A stretch of 64,000 bases of DNA from Bailinhaonella thermotolerans (GCF_003594875.1 NZ_QZEY01000013.1:1-64000); one strand, 5' to 3'. Positions 1-11,014 are shown, counted from the first letter of the stretch. Notes: generated by a model not told the origin, from the letters alone. Translations and numbers: made by a program.

Positions 1-1
1 C

Positions 2-106
2 TTCGTCCACCTCCGCGCCGAAGTCGGCCGCCTCGTCCGCGGCCCCGCCGACAACACCGCCCCCGCACGTGATCAGGAGGAGACAACCCGTGGCGCACGC
101 GTCTGA
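2..106 (+). CDS. 3' end of an unidentified protein gene (truncated by window edge)
   Basis: The frame beginning at base 2 reads 34 codons to a TGA at 104-106 with almost every third position G or C, the expected coding signature here. The visible C-terminus begins FVHLRAEVGRLVRG and ends in a charged tail. It overlaps the start of the next gene by 17 bp, so the two are probably co-transcribed and translationally coupled. Too little is visible to name a family. Confidence 0.5.
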   Translation, partial: FVHLRAEVGRLVRGPADNTAPARDQEETTRGARV

Positions 107-1088
107 CCCGGTCTGGGAGATCATCCGGGCGAACTGGCGGTTCTCGGCGCTGAGCGCCGCCGTACGGCTCGGCGTGGCCGAGCACCTGGCCGACGGCCCG
201 CTCTCGCCCGGGGAACTGGCCGCGCGCTGCGGGGCCCACGCCCCCTCGCTCGCCCGGGTGCTGCGGGCGCTGGCCCCGCACGGGCTGTTCGCCTCCGACG
301 CCGAGGGCCGTTACGCCCTGACCGAGGCCGGCCGGACCCTCCTGCCGGACCACCCGCGGTCGATGCGCGGCTCCGTGCTGATCAACTCCGACCCGGACCT
401 GTCGTACTCCATGCGGGAGCTGACCGAGACGGTGCGCACCGGCCGGTCGGCGTTCGCGGAGCGGTACGGCCCGCTCTACGACTACCTGGGCACCCGGGCC
501 GACCTCAGCAGGCTCTTCGACGACTACATGAAGCACCGGTCGCTGCCGTACGCCCTGAGCCTGCCCGAGGTGTACGACTTCTCGGGGATCACGACGGTCG
601 TGGACGTGGGCGGCGGGAAGGGCCACGTCCTGGCCGAACTGCTGCGCCGCCACCCGCACCTGCGGGGCACCCTGTTCGACCTGCCCAGGGTGCTGCCGAA
701 CGCCCGGGAGAACCTGGCCGAGCTGGGCGACCGGTGCGAGCTCGCCGAGGGCGACTTCTTCGTCTCCGTCCCCGAGGGAGCGGACTGCTACGTGCTCGGC
801 AGCGTCGTGCACAACTGGGACGACGAGGACGCCCTGCGCATCCTCTCGACCGTACGGCGGGCCGTGCCGGACCACGGGCGCGTGCTGCTGCTGGACATCC
901 TGCTCGACGAGGGCGACGAGCCGCACCTGGGCAAGGACATGGACCTGCGCATGATGGGCTACTTCCAGGGCGGCTGCGAGCGGACCCGCTCGGAGTACTT
1001 CGCGCTGCTGGAGAAGTCCGGCCTCCAGCCGGTGTCCGACGCCGACCTGGACGGGATCACCAGCGTCATCGACGCCCGCCCGCGCTGA
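90..1088 (+). CDS. SAM-dependent O-methyltransferase (acetylserotonin/caffeate OMT-like family)
   Basis: This 332-residue protein has the two-part architecture of secondary-metabolite small-molecule O-methyltransferases: an N-terminal winged-helix dimerisation domain (residues about 1-95) and a C-terminal Rossmann domain. The SAM-binding motif VVDVGGGKGHVLAELL lies near residue 175, followed by an acidic LFDLPRVL, and the catalytic region VVHNWDDEDA (His base) lies near residue 255. The family methylates phenolic or polyketide hydroxyls; the substrate cannot be told from sequence. I chose the GTG at 90 because AGGAGG lies about 10 bp upstream; a GTG at 69 in the same frame has no ribosome site. 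The upstream gene overlaps by 17 bp, suggesting this is the last gene of an operon that continues off the left edge, possibly a biosynthetic cluster. Confidence 0.88.
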   Translation: MAHASDPVWEIIRANWRFSALSAAVRLGVAEHLADGPLSPGELAARCGAHAPSLARVLRALAPHGLFASDAEGRYALTEAGRTLLPDHPRSMRGSVLINSDPDLSYSMRELTETVRTGRSAFAERYGPLYDYLGTRADLSRLFDDYMKHRSLPYALSLPEVYDFSGITTVVDVGGGKGHVLAELLRRHPHLRGTLFDLPRVLPNARENLAELGDRCELAEGDFFVSVPEGADCYVLGSVVHNWDDEDALRILSTVRRAVPDHGRVLLLDILLDEGDEPHLGKDMDLRMMGYFQGGCERTRSEYFALLEKSGLQPVSDADLDGITSVIDARPR

Positions 1089-1142
1089 CCCCGGCCCGCT
1101 CCGGCGGGCCGCACCCGGACGAGCACCCGCACGAGCACCCGA

Positions 1143-1177
1143 AAGAGCGCCCGGGCCGCCACGGCCCGGGCGCTCTT
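1143..1177. terminator. Bidirectional hairpin between convergent genes
   Basis: Perfect 15-bp arms (AAGAGCGCCCGGGCC at 1143-1157 and its complement at 1163-1177) around a 5-nt loop. It sits between the convergent ends of the methyltransferase and glnD. There is no U-tract, as is usual for actinobacterial terminators. Confidence 0.7.
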
Positions 1178-1244
1178 CGCGGTCCGGCCCCCCGAGCGCG
1201 CCGGACCCCGCGGCCGCGCCGTCGCCGCCCGGTCCGCCGGGCGG

Positions 1245-3545
1245 TCACTTGAGCGCGGCCAGGACCTGTTTGCGGACCTCGTCCCTGCGGCCCGGGTCCT
1301 CGACGGGCTCGCCCGCGCGGTCCACCACGTAGAAGACGTCCACCGCCTCCGCGCCCAGCGTCTCCACCCGGGCGGCCCGCACGTCGAGCCCGCACTCCCC
1401 CAGCGCCCGCCCCACGCGCCACAGCAGCCCGGGCCGGTCGTGGGCGCGCACCTCGACCACGGTGGCGGTGTGGGAGGCGTCGTCCAGCACCGTGACCCGG
1501 GGCGGGGCCACCGGCACGCGGGGAGCGCGCATGGCCCGCGCGCGCCGGGCCAGCCGCTGCTCGATGTCCAGCCGCCCGGCCAGCACCAGCCGCAGGTCCG
1601 CCTCCAGGTTCGCGGGGTCGGGCGGCGAGCCGTACTCCGGCACCACCGAGAACTCGATCACCGCCGTGGACCCGGCCGAGGCGGCCGTCGCGGCGCGGAC
1701 GACGAGCCGGTGCGAGGCCATGACCCCGGCCGCGCGCCAGAGCAGCCCGGGCCGGTCCGGGGCGACCACCGTGACCGACTGGCCGGCCACGCGCACCGCT
1801 CCCCCGCCGTGCCGCGCCAGCGCCGCCTGCGCCTCCGACAGCGCGGGCGCCGGGGGCGGCGGAGTCCCGGCCAGGGCGGCCCGCACCCGCCGTACGAGAT
1901 CGTTGACCAGGCCCGCCTTCCAGGTGTTCCAGGCGGCGGGACCGGTGGCGTGCCCGTCGGCGACGGCGAGCGCGGCCAGCAGTTCCAGCACCTCGCGCGT
2001 GCCCACGGCCCGCGCCACCGTGGAGATCGTCACCGGGTCGTCCAGGTCCCGCCGCGTCGCCGCCTCCGGCAGCAGCAGATGGTGCCGTACGGCCGTCGCC
2101 AGCACCTCGACGTCCGCCGGGGGCAGCCCGATCCGCGCCCCGATGTCGCGGGCGATGGCCTCGCCGGACACCGAGTGGTCGCCGGGCCAGCCCTTGCCCA
2201 CGTCGTGCAGGAGCGCGGCGATCAGCAGCAGGTCGGGCCGGGACACCTCGCGCGTGAACGCCGCCGCGCCCGCCGCGGTCTCGATCAGGTGCCGGTCCAC
2301 GGTGAACCGGTGCACCGGATTGCGCTGCGGGCGGTGCCGCACGCGCTCCCAGTCGGGCAGCAGGGTCACGATGATCCCCGCCTGGTCCAGCTCCTCCCAC
2401 ACCGGTACGGCGGCGCGCCCGGCCCCGAGCAGCGCCACCAGGGCGTCGCGGGCGGCGTCGGGCCACGGGATCGGCATGGGGGCGGACCGCGAGGCCAGGA
2501 CGGAGACGGTCGCGGGCGCGAGCGGCAGCCCGGCCCCGGCGGCCGCGGCGGCGGCGCGCAGCACGAGCACGGGGTCCTTGCGCGGGTCGGCCCCGCGCGC
2601 GAGCACGACCTCGCCGCCGTGCTCGACCACCCCGTCGGCCAGGGGGCGGCGGCCGCGCGGGGCGGGCCCGGACAGCAGCCGGTCCACCGAGCGCCAGGCG
2701 CCGTCGAGCGCGTGGGTCACGGTGCGGCCGGCCTCGGCGAGCATGCGCATGAGCTGCTCGGCGTCGAGCAGGCCGAGGGCGGCGGCCACCGCGTCCTGCT
2801 CCTGGAGCACGAGCCGGTCGGAACCGCGCCCGGTGACCAGGTGCAGCGCGTGCCGCACGTCCAGCAGCAGCTCGTACGCCTCGCGGACGCGCGGGCCGGG
2901 CGCGGAGGCCACCCAGGCGGCGGCGATGGCCCTCATGGCCTGCACGTCGCGCAGGCCGCCTCGGGCGTCCTTGAGGTCGGGTTCGAGGAGGAACGCCAGC
3001 TCTCCGCCGGCCTCGGCGCGGCGGGCGCCCGCCTCGCGCAGCTCGGCCAGCCGGCGGCGGGCGTCCGCGCGCCAGGAGGCGAGCACGGCCTCGCGGGCGG
3101 CGCGGGTCAGCTCGGGGTCCCCGGCGACGTGCCGGGCGCTGATCAGGCCCAGCGCGGCCTTCAGGTCCTCGCCGGCGACCTTGACCGCCTCGTCCACCGT
3201 GCGGACGGAGTGGTCCAGGCCGATCCCTGCGTCCCAGACGGGATACCAGATCCGGTCGGCGATCTCGGCGACGTCGTCGCGGCCCCGGTGCAGCAGGACC
3301 AGGTCCAGGTCGCTGCCGGGGGCCAGCTCGCCCCGGCCCAGGCTGCCGACGGCGACCAGGGCCACGGCGCCCTCCCCCGGCGGGGCCGCCTCGGCGGGGG
3401 CGCGCCCGTCCGCGTGCGCGGGGGGCGGGCCGCCGGGCGGGGCGGGCTGCCCGCCGTACGGTCTGACCAGGTCCCGCAGCCAGCGGTCGACGTCCGCGGC
3501 CCGCTCCCTGCGGGCCGCGGCGTACGAGCGTGCGTCACGGCGCAT
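1245..3545 (-). CDS. glnD: [Protein-PII] nucleotidyltransferase / deadenylylase GlnD
   Basis: GlnD covalently modifies PII in response to nitrogen status. In actinobacteria the modification known from Streptomyces and Corynebacterium is adenylylation of GlnK rather than uridylylation. The 766-residue protein has the nucleotidyltransferase signature GSLGRGE at 67-73 with metal-binding Asp79/Asp81, a central HD hydrolase domain (ALLHDVGKGWPGDHS) and two C-terminal ACT domains, each containing a DRPGLLWR motif. The ATG at 3545 is preceded by GGGGGAC and fits the family N-terminus; a longer upstream frame would run through the glnK stop. It lies 25 bp after glnK as the last gene of amtB-glnK-glnD. 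A Pro/Gly/Ala-rich linker at residues 30-58, coded partly by a CGTACG repeat, precedes the catalytic motif. Confidence 0.95.
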   Translation of the reverse strand: MRRDARSYAAARRERAADVDRWLRDLVRPYGGQPAPPGGPPPAHADGRAPAEAAPPGEGAVALVAVGSLGRGELAPGSDLDLVLLHRGRDDVAEIADRIWYPVWDAGIGLDHSVRTVDEAVKVAGEDLKAALGLISARHVAGDPELTRAAREAVLASWRADARRRLAELREAGARRAEAGGELAFLLEPDLKDARGGLRDVQAMRAIAAAWVASAPGPRVREAYELLLDVRHALHLVTGRGSDRLVLQEQDAVAAALGLLDAEQLMRMLAEAGRTVTHALDGAWRSVDRLLSGPAPRGRRPLADGVVEHGGEVVLARGADPRKDPVLVLRAAAAAAGAGLPLAPATVSVLASRSAPMPIPWPDAARDALVALLGAGRAAVPVWEELDQAGIIVTLLPDWERVRHRPQRNPVHRFTVDRHLIETAAGAAAFTREVSRPDLLLIAALLHDVGKGWPGDHSVSGEAIARDIGARIGLPPADVEVLATAVRHHLLLPEAATRRDLDDPVTISTVARAVGTREVLELLAALAVADGHATGPAAWNTWKAGLVNDLVRRVRAALAGTPPPPAPALSEAQAALARHGGGAVRVAGQSVTVVAPDRPGLLWRAAGVMASHRLVVRAATAASAGSTAVIEFSVVPEYGSPPDPANLEADLRLVLAGRLDIEQRLARRARAMRAPRVPVAPPRVTVLDDASHTATVVEVRAHDRPGLLWRVGRALGECGLDVRAARVETLGAEAVDVFYVVDRAGEPVEDPGRRDEVRKQVLAALK

Positions 3546-3570
3546 GCGATGCGTCCCCCGGTCGCGCCCG

Positions 3571-5291
<1,721 letters not shown>

Positions 5292-5383
5292 CCGACGCGG
5301 CCCTCCCTTCCAGTCTGGCGTACGGCCGATGAACTCCGGGGTGACGTGAGACCCCGGCGTTCCCGAAAGGGTGGCCACGCCCC

Positions 5384-5410
5384 GTTTCAGCTCCCGTCAT
5401 CCCGTGTTTC
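5384..5410 (-). promoter_or_regulatory. GlnR-like box upstream of amtB
   Basis: On the minus strand two perfect GAAAC boxes occur (complements at 5384-5388 and 5406-5410) exactly 22 bp apart. That is the spacing of the GaAAC half-sites in the actinobacterial GlnR consensus (gTnAC-n6-GaAAC repeated). The intervening gTnAC positions are poorly conserved, so the site is likely rather than certain. Position and target genes fit nitrogen-limitation activation. Confidence 0.5.
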
Positions 5411-5493
5411 ACGTGGATGAATCTCGGCCACAGGGTGTTTCCGCGAGGTTTCGGTCCGCTCACAACCCGCCCGCGCGCGCCCGCCCCTCCCGT

Positions 5494-5577
5494 CCGTACG
5501 GCCCCCGCCCCGCCTCTCCCGTACGGCCCCGCCCGGCGTGAACCGCGGCGTCGGCCGTACGCGGCGGGAGCCGTACG
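5494..5577. repeat. Cluster of CGTACG palindromes
   Basis: Four CGTACG hexamers (at about 5494, 5520, 5556 and 5572), mostly within GCCGTACGG contexts, lie in the gap between amtB and ftsY. The rest of the 340-bp gap holds no convincing gene. The same motif fills many other gaps in this window. Confidence 0.6.
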
Positions 5578-5584
5578 GAAACGA

Positions 5585-5617
5585 CACGGCCCGCCCGGGA
5601 GGACCGGGCGGGCCGTG
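5585..5617 (-). terminator. ftsY terminator hairpin
   Basis: Perfect 14-bp arms (CACGGCCCGCCCGG at 5585-5598 and its complement at 5604-5617) with a 5-nt loop, beginning 18 bp past the ftsY stop. No U-tract. Confidence 0.7.
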
Positions 5618-5634
5618 CGGTGGAGCGGGACGGG

Positions 5635-6876
5635 TCAGGCGGACTTGCCGTCACCGATGATGGCGTCCACGAAGACCTCGGGATCGAAGGGGGCCAGGTC
5701 GTCGGGGCCCTCGCCGAGGCCGACGAGCTTGACCGGGACGCCCAGCTCGCGCTGGACGTTGATGACGATGCCGCCCTTGGCGGTGCCGTCGAGCTTGGTC
5801 AGGGCGATGCCGGTGATGTTGACGACCTCGGCGAAGACGCGGGCCTGGCGCATGCCGTTCTGGCCGGTGGTGGCGTCGAGGACGAGGATCACCTCGTCCA
5901 CCGGGGCCTTCTTCTCGATGACCCGCTTGACCTTGCCGAGCTCGTCCATGAGGCCGGTCTTGGTGTGCAGGCGGCCGGCGGTGTCCACGATCACCGTGTC
6001 CACCTTGAGGTCGAGGCCGGTGGCCACCGCGTCGAACGCGACGCTGGCCGGATCGGCGCCCTCCTCCTTGCGGACCACGGTCGCGCCGACGCGGGCGCCC
6101 CAGGTCTCGAGCTGGTCGGCGGCGGCGGCGCGGAAGGTGTCGGCCGCGCCGAGCACGACGGTGCGGCCGTCGCCGATCAGCGACCGGGCGAGCTTGCCGC
6201 AGGTGGTGGTCTTGCCGGTGCCGTTGACGCCGACCATCATCAGCACCGCCGGACGCTCGCCGGTGGGGGCGGTGCGCAGCGTGCGGTCCATGTCCCCGCC
6301 GACCTGCTTGAGCAGCTCCTCGCGGAGCAGCCCCCGCAGCTCCTCCGGGGTGCGCGTGCCCAGCACCTTGACCTTGGTGCGCAGCTCCTCGACCATCGCG
6401 CGGGCCGGGGCGACGCCCACGTCGGCCGTGATCAGGGTCTCCTCGACCTCGTCCCACGTGTCGTCGTCGAGCTTGTCGCGCGAGAGAAGGTCGAGCAGGC
6501 CGCGGCCCAGGGCGTTCTGGGACCGGGCGAGGCGGGCGCGCAGGCGGACCATGCGGCCGGCCGAGGGCGGCGGGAGCTCCAGCTCCGGCTTCGTCTCGAC
6601 CGGCGGGGCGGGCGGCTCCTCCTTCTCCTCCACGGGAGGCCGCGGCAGCGTGGCGACGCCGCCCTCCTCCTGGTCACCGGCCCCCCGGGCGGGTTCGCGC
6701 GGCGCCAGCAGGTCCGGCGGCGGCTGCTCCGTCTTCGGGGGCACGGCCTTGCGGCCCGGCCGGAACACGAAATAGAGGGTGCCCATGGCCGCGAACGCGA
6801 CCAGCGCGACGATCAATATGATGCCGAGGTAATCTCCCACAACATTGCAGTTTCCCAGATGAGTCGCGGTGCTCAC
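5635..6876 (-). CDS. ftsY: Signal recognition particle receptor FtsY
   Basis: SRP GTPase that docks ribosome-SRP complexes at the membrane. Up to 413 residues: an N-terminal membrane segment (DYLGIILIVALVAFAAMGTLYFVF, quoted here in part of residues 15-38), a Pro/Glu-rich linker, then the NG domain with G1 GVNGTGKTTT, DTAGRLHTKTGLMDEL and TKLDGTAKGG. An N-terminal anchor is typical of actinobacterial FtsY. The start is uncertain: the GTG at 6876 has no ribosome site, while an in-frame GTG at 6840 (401 residues, MGDYLGIILIV) starts just before the membrane helix and has GGGAA upstream. It follows smc by 24 bp and is probably co-transcribed with it. Confidence 0.95.
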   Translation of the reverse strand: MSTATHLGNCNVVGDYLGIILIVALVAFAAMGTLYFVFRPGRKAVPPKTEQPPPDLLAPREPARGAGDQEEGGVATLPRPPVEEKEEPPAPPVETKPELELPPPSAGRMVRLRARLARSQNALGRGLLDLLSRDKLDDDTWDEVEETLITADVGVAPARAMVEELRTKVKVLGTRTPEELRGLLREELLKQVGGDMDRTLRTAPTGERPAVLMMVGVNGTGKTTTCGKLARSLIGDGRTVVLGAADTFRAAAADQLETWGARVGATVVRKEEGADPASVAFDAVATGLDLKVDTVIVDTAGRLHTKTGLMDELGKVKRVIEKKAPVDEVILVLDATTGQNGMRQARVFAEVVNITGIALTKLDGTAKGGIVINVQRELGVPVKLVGLGEGPDDLAPFDPEVFVDAIIGDGKSA

Positions 6877-6900
6877 GACACGGCGCGGCCGGAACCGGGG

Positions 6901-9900
6901 TTACGCCGGCTCCGGTTCCCGCATCCGCTGGCTGATCACCTGGGTCACGCCGTCGCCGCGCATGCTCACGCCGTACAGCGCGTCGGCGACCTCCATCGTG
7001 CGTTTCTGGTGGGTGATCACGATCAATTGGGAGCTCTGCCGCAATTCCTCGAATAGCGTGATCAAACGCTGGAGATTCGTGTCGTCCAGCGCCGCCTCGA
7101 CCTCGTCCATGACGTAGAACGGCGACGGCCGCGCCTTGAAGATCGCCACGAGGAACGCCACCGCCGTCAGCGACCGCTCGCCGCCCGACAGCAGCGACAG
7201 CCGCTTGACCTTCTTGCCCGGGGGCCGCGCCTCGACCTCGACGCCCGTGGTCAGCATGTTCTCCGGGTCGGTGAGCACGAGCCTGCCTTCGCCGCCGGGG
7301 AACACCCGGCCGAAGATCGTCTCGAACTCGCGGGCGACGTCGGCGTATGCCTCGGTGAACACCCGCTCGACCCGGTCGTCCACCTCCTTGACCACGGTCA
7401 TCAGGTCGCGCCGGGTCTTCTTGAGGTCTTCGAGCTGCGAGGTCAGGAACGCGTGCCGCTCCTCCAGCGCCGCGAACTCCTCCAGCGCCAGCGGGTTGAC
7501 CTTGCCGAGCTGCGAGAGCTGCTTCTCGGCCGTGCGCGCCCGCTTCGACTGCTGTTCGCGGTCGTACGGCACGTGCCCGTCCTCGGTGGGCACCGGCACG
7601 TCCGGGCCGTACTCCGCGACCAGCGCGGCCGCCTCCACGCCGAACTCCTCCAGGGCGCGGGCCTCCAGTTGCTCCAGCCGCAGCCGGTCCTGGGTCCTGG
7701 CGACCTCGCTGCCGTGCGCGGCGTGCACGAGTTTGTCCAGCTCGCCGGACATCTCCCGGACGGCGACGCGCACGGTCTTCAGCTCGGCGTCGATCGCGGC
7801 CCGCGCCTCCTCGGCGGCGGCCCGCTCGCCCTGGGCGGTGACCAGCGAGGACTCCAGGGCCCTGAGCGTGATCTCGGTGCCGCGCACGACCGCGTGCGCG
7901 ACCGCGGCCTGCCGGCGCAGCGCCTCCCGCCGCGCGGCCGCCCGCTGCCGCTCCTCGCGCTCCCGCCGCGCGGCGCGCAGCAGGCCGTCGGCGCGACCGC
8001 TGATCGCCCGCACCCGCTCCTCGGCCGTGCGCACGGCCAGGCGCGCCTCGACCTCGCCCTGCCGCGCCACCGCGCACGCCTGCGCCAGCTCGTCGCGCAG
8101 GTCGGCGTCGGGCTCGGCGTCGTCCTCGTCCGCGACCTCCTCGGCCTCGGCCAGCCGGCGTTCCAGCTCGGCCAGGCCCGCGCTCTCCCGCTCCCGCGAC
8201 TCCTCGGCGGCCCGGACGGCCCTGGCGAGGCGGGCGGCCTCCTCCTCGGCCGCCCGCGCGGCGGCGTGCAGCCGGGCCAGCGCCTTGGCGGCGTCCGCCT
8301 GCTGCCGGTCGGCCTCCCGCAGCCGGCCGCGCACCCGGTCCAGCGCCGCCTGCGCCTCGTTCACGTGGGTCTGCGCCGCGCTCACCCGGGCCTGGGCCGC
8401 CTCCAGGGCCGCCTGGGCCTCGTGCTCGGCCTCGGCCGCCCGCTCCAGCCGTACGGCGGTGCCCTCGGCGGCCTCCCGCGCCGCCGCCAGCCTCTCGACG
8501 GCCTCGTCCAGCGCGGAGCGGACCTCCAGCGCGCCCCCGGCCGCCCCGGACCCGCCCTGCGCCCAGTGGGCGCCCAGCAGGTCGCCGTCCCTGGTCACGG
8601 CCTTGAGCCGGGGATGCTTCCCGACCAGTTCCCGCGCCACCGCCAGGTCGTCCACGACCACGACGCCGTCGAGCAGGTGGTGCACGGCCTCGCGCACGCC
8701 GTCCGGCGCGTCCACGAGCTCCACGGCGTGGACGGCCCCCGGAGGGACCGGCTCGCGGTCCGGGACGCGCGGCGCGATCGTCCCGCCGGCGGCGGCGATG
8801 ACCAGAGAGGTGCGCCCCGCGTCGGCGGCGCGCAGGTGCGCGAGGGCGGCCACGGCGGTGTCGGGGCCGGACACCGCGACGGCGGTGGCGGCGGCCCCGA
8901 GGGCGGCGGCGACGGCGGTCTCCGCGCCCGGGGTGACCTTGAGGAGGGCGGCGACCGGGCCGAGGACCCCGTCCAGGCCGGCGGCGAGGACGGACTCGCC
9001 CCCGTCGGCGGCTCGGCCGAGGCTCATCTCCAGGGCGTCGCGGCGGGCCGAGAGGGCGGCGACCTCGCGCTGGGCGTCCTGGTCGGCGGAGCGGGCGGCG
9101 GCGACCGCCGTGCGGGCCTGGGCCAGCGCGGCCTTGGGGGCCTCCACCCCGGACCTGGCCGCGTCCAGGGCCTCCTTCGCCGCGTCCAGGGCGGCCTGGG
9201 CCGTCTCGTGCTCGGCGGCCAGGGCCGGGTCCTGGGCGGGCTCGCGGCGCTCCTGCTCGTCGTGCTGCTCGCGGGCCTGGGCGGCGCGCTCCTCGGCGTC
9301 CTGGCGGGCCTCGATGAGGCGACCGATCTCCTCCTCGGCGGCGCGGACCCGGCCCTGCACCGCGCCGAGCCGGCCGCGCAGCCGGGCCAGGCCCTCGCGG
9401 CGGTCGGCGGCGGCGCGGGCGGCGGCGGCGAGACGGCGTTCCTCGGCGGACAGCCGCTCCTCGGCCTCCTCGCGGCGGGAGACCGCGGCCTCCAGCGCGG
9501 ATTCGGCGATCTCCAGTTCCTCCTGGAGCACCGCCTCCTGCTCGCGGATCTCGGCGGCCTCGCGCTCGTAGTCCTCGGGGTCGCGGCCCCGGCGCTCGAC
9601 GGCGGCGGTCTCGGTGGCGTGCCGGTGCCGCTCGGCCGCCAGCGTGCCCACGCCGCGCAGCCGTTCCCGCAGCGCGGACAGGCGGAAGTACGTCTCCTGG
9701 GCGGCGGCCAGCCGCGGCTGGGCCTGCGCGGCGGCCGACTCCAGCTCGACCTCGCGCTCCTGGACGGCGGCGAGGCGTTCCTCCACCTCGGCACGGCGCC
9801 GGCGTACGGCGGCCTCGTCGGCCTCCTCGCGCTCCAGCTTGGCGCGCAGCGTGATCACGTCGTCGGCGAGCAGGCGCAGCCGGGCGTCGCGCAGGTCGGC

Positions 9901-10557
9901 CTGGATGACGGCGGCCTTGCGGGCGATCTCGGCCTGGCGGCCGAGGGGCTTGAGCTGGCGGCGCAGCTCGGTCGCGAGGTCCTGGACGCGGGTGAGGTTG
10001 GCCTGCATCGCGTCGAGCTTGCGCAGCGCCTTCTCCTTGCGCTTGCGGTGCTTCAGGACGCCCGCGGCCTCCTCGATGAGGGCCCGGCGCTCCTCGGCCC
10101 CGGCGTGCAGCACGGTGTCGAGCTGGCCCTGCCCCACGATGACGTGCATCTCCCGGCCGATGCCCGAGTCGGACAGCAGTTCCTGGACGTCGAGGAGGCG
10201 GCACGTGTCGCCGTTGATCGCGTATTCGCTCTGGCCGGACCGGAACATCAGCCGGCTGATCGTGACCTCGGTGTAGTCGATCGGGAGCGCCCCGTCGGAG
10301 TTGTCGATCGTCAGCACGACCTCGGCACGGCCGAGCGGCGGGCGCGACGACGTGCCCGCGAAGATGACGTCCTCCATCTTGCCGCCGCGCAGCGACTTGG
10401 CCCCCTGCTCGCCCATCACCCACGCGAGGGCGTCGACCACGTTGGACTTGCCCGAGCCGTTCGGCCCGACCACGCAGGTGATCCCCGGCTCGAACCGCAG
10501 CGTCGTCGCGGAGGCGAAGGACTTGAAGCCGCGCAGCGTGAGGCTCTTGAGATACAA
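6901..10557 (-). CDS. smc: Chromosome segregation ATPase SMC
   Basis: Condensin subunit that organises and separates origins. The 1218 residues show the complete SMC layout: N-terminal ATPase head with Walker A GPNGSGKS (about residues 32-39), a long Glu/Arg/Ala-rich coiled coil, a hinge around residues 500-650, the return coil, and a C-terminal head with signature LSGGERSLTAVAF and Walker B PFYVMDEVEAALDDTN. The start is TTG at 10557 with GGGAGGGG just upstream; the family N-terminus MYLKSLTLRGFKSFA begins exactly there. It is followed by ftsY, the conserved actinobacterial order. Confidence 0.97.
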   Translation of the reverse strand: MYLKSLTLRGFKSFASATTLRFEPGITCVVGPNGSGKSNVVDALAWVMGEQGAKSLRGGKMEDVIFAGTSSRPPLGRAEVVLTIDNSDGALPIDYTEVTISRLMFRSGQSEYAINGDTCRLLDVQELLSDSGIGREMHVIVGQGQLDTVLHAGAEERRALIEEAAGVLKHRKRKEKALRKLDAMQANLTRVQDLATELRRQLKPLGRQAEIARKAAVIQADLRDARLRLLADDVITLRAKLEREEADEAAVRRRRAEVEERLAAVQEREVELESAAAQAQPRLAAAQETYFRLSALRERLRGVGTLAAERHRHATETAAVERRGRDPEDYEREAAEIREQEAVLQEELEIAESALEAAVSRREEAEERLSAEERRLAAAARAAADRREGLARLRGRLGAVQGRVRAAEEEIGRLIEARQDAEERAAQAREQHDEQERREPAQDPALAAEHETAQAALDAAKEALDAARSGVEAPKAALAQARTAVAAARSADQDAQREVAALSARRDALEMSLGRAADGGESVLAAGLDGVLGPVAALLKVTPGAETAVAAALGAAATAVAVSGPDTAVAALAHLRAADAGRTSLVIAAAGGTIAPRVPDREPVPPGAVHAVELVDAPDGVREAVHHLLDGVVVVDDLAVARELVGKHPRLKAVTRDGDLLGAHWAQGGSGAAGGALEVRSALDEAVERLAAAREAAEGTAVRLERAAEAEHEAQAALEAAQARVSAAQTHVNEAQAALDRVRGRLREADRQQADAAKALARLHAAARAAEEEAARLARAVRAAEESRERESAGLAELERRLAEAEEVADEDDAEPDADLRDELAQACAVARQGEVEARLAVRTAEERVRAISGRADGLLRAARREREERQRAAARREALRRQAAVAHAVVRGTEITLRALESSLVTAQGERAAAEEARAAIDAELKTVRVAVREMSGELDKLVHAAHGSEVARTQDRLRLEQLEARALEEFGVEAAALVAEYGPDVPVPTEDGHVPYDREQQSKRARTAEKQLSQLGKVNPLALEEFAALEERHAFLTSQLEDLKKTRRDLMTVVKEVDDRVERVFTEAYADVAREFETIFGRVFPGGEGRLVLTDPENMLTTGVEVEARPPGKKVKRLSLLSGGERSLTAVAFLVAIFKARPSPFYVMDEVEAALDDTNLQRLITLFEELRQSSQLIVITHQKRTMEVADALYGVSMRGDGVTQVISQRMREPEPA

Positions 10558-10765
10558 CAGGCCCCTCCCTGGCTACCTCCGGGAACCCTACCGTTCCGGC
10601 CCGCCTCCCGTGGCGCACGGCCCCCCGGCGGGGAGCCGCGCGCTCAGGCCGTACGGCATGCGCCGATCTCCGTACGGCAAGGGCCGATCTCCGGGCGGCG
10701 TGCGGAAGGCGCGCCGGCACGGTGGGACACGACCGGAAATATCAGGAAAAAAGTGGGCAAACGAT
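10558..10765. other. Intergenic gap, no gene seen
   Basis: The smc upstream gap contains two CGTACG palindromes (near 10650 and 10673) and a run of A on the plus strand at 10747-10752. No plausible CDS with ribosome site was found on either strand. Confidence 0.5.
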
Positions 10766-10797
10766 TAGGGACGCCGTCCCGGTGGATGACGTCCCTA
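10766..10797 (-). terminator. Hairpin downstream of the small coiled-coil gene
   Basis: TAGGGACG at 10766-10773 pairs with CGTCCCTA at 10790-10797 across a 16-nt loop. On the minus strand a run of six T follows about 13 nt later. This probably ends the transcript of the 64-residue gene before smc. Confidence 0.5.
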
Positions 10798-10819
10798 GGG
10801 TTACGTGCCGGCCCCGCCT

Positions 10820-11014
10820 CTAGGTGAGGGCGGGCTCGCGGTCCTGCACGCCGGGCACGAACTCCTCGTGCGCGGCGGCGGCGAGCGCGTCGTTCTGGGC
10901 CTGAAGCCGGATGAGCTCGGCTTCCAGATCCCTGACTCGCTGCTGGAGACGGCGCATCTCCGAGACCATACGAGGGTCAGGACCGCCGACGTGGCCGAGT
11001 AGAGCCTTCGCCAT
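10820..11014 (-). CDS. Small conserved coiled-coil protein, function unknown
   Basis: A 64-residue protein starting MAKALLGHVGGPDPRM and continuing with a leucine/arginine/glutamate heptad segment (MRRLQQRVRDLEAELIRLQA) that should form a short coiled coil. GGAGG lies 10 bp before the ATG, and a perfect TATACT -10 element lies upstream, so it is very likely expressed. Similar small proteins accompany smc in other actinobacteria, but I know of no assigned function. It points toward smc, with a hairpin in between. Confidence 0.8.
   Translation of the reverse strand: MAKALLGHVGGPDPRMVSEMRRLQQRVRDLEAELIRLQAQNDALAAAAHEEFVPGVQDREPALT

Noticed and set aside
69-1088. Start of the O-methyltransferase at GTG 69
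   Set aside because: No ribosome site precedes 69, whereas AGGAGG is well placed for GTG 90 and the family N-terminus begins there.
90-1088. Biosynthetic gene cluster within the window
   Set aside because: The O-methyltransferase and the P450 are 42 kb apart, and there is no PKS, NRPS, terpene synthase or RiPP gene. A cluster may extend off the left edge only.
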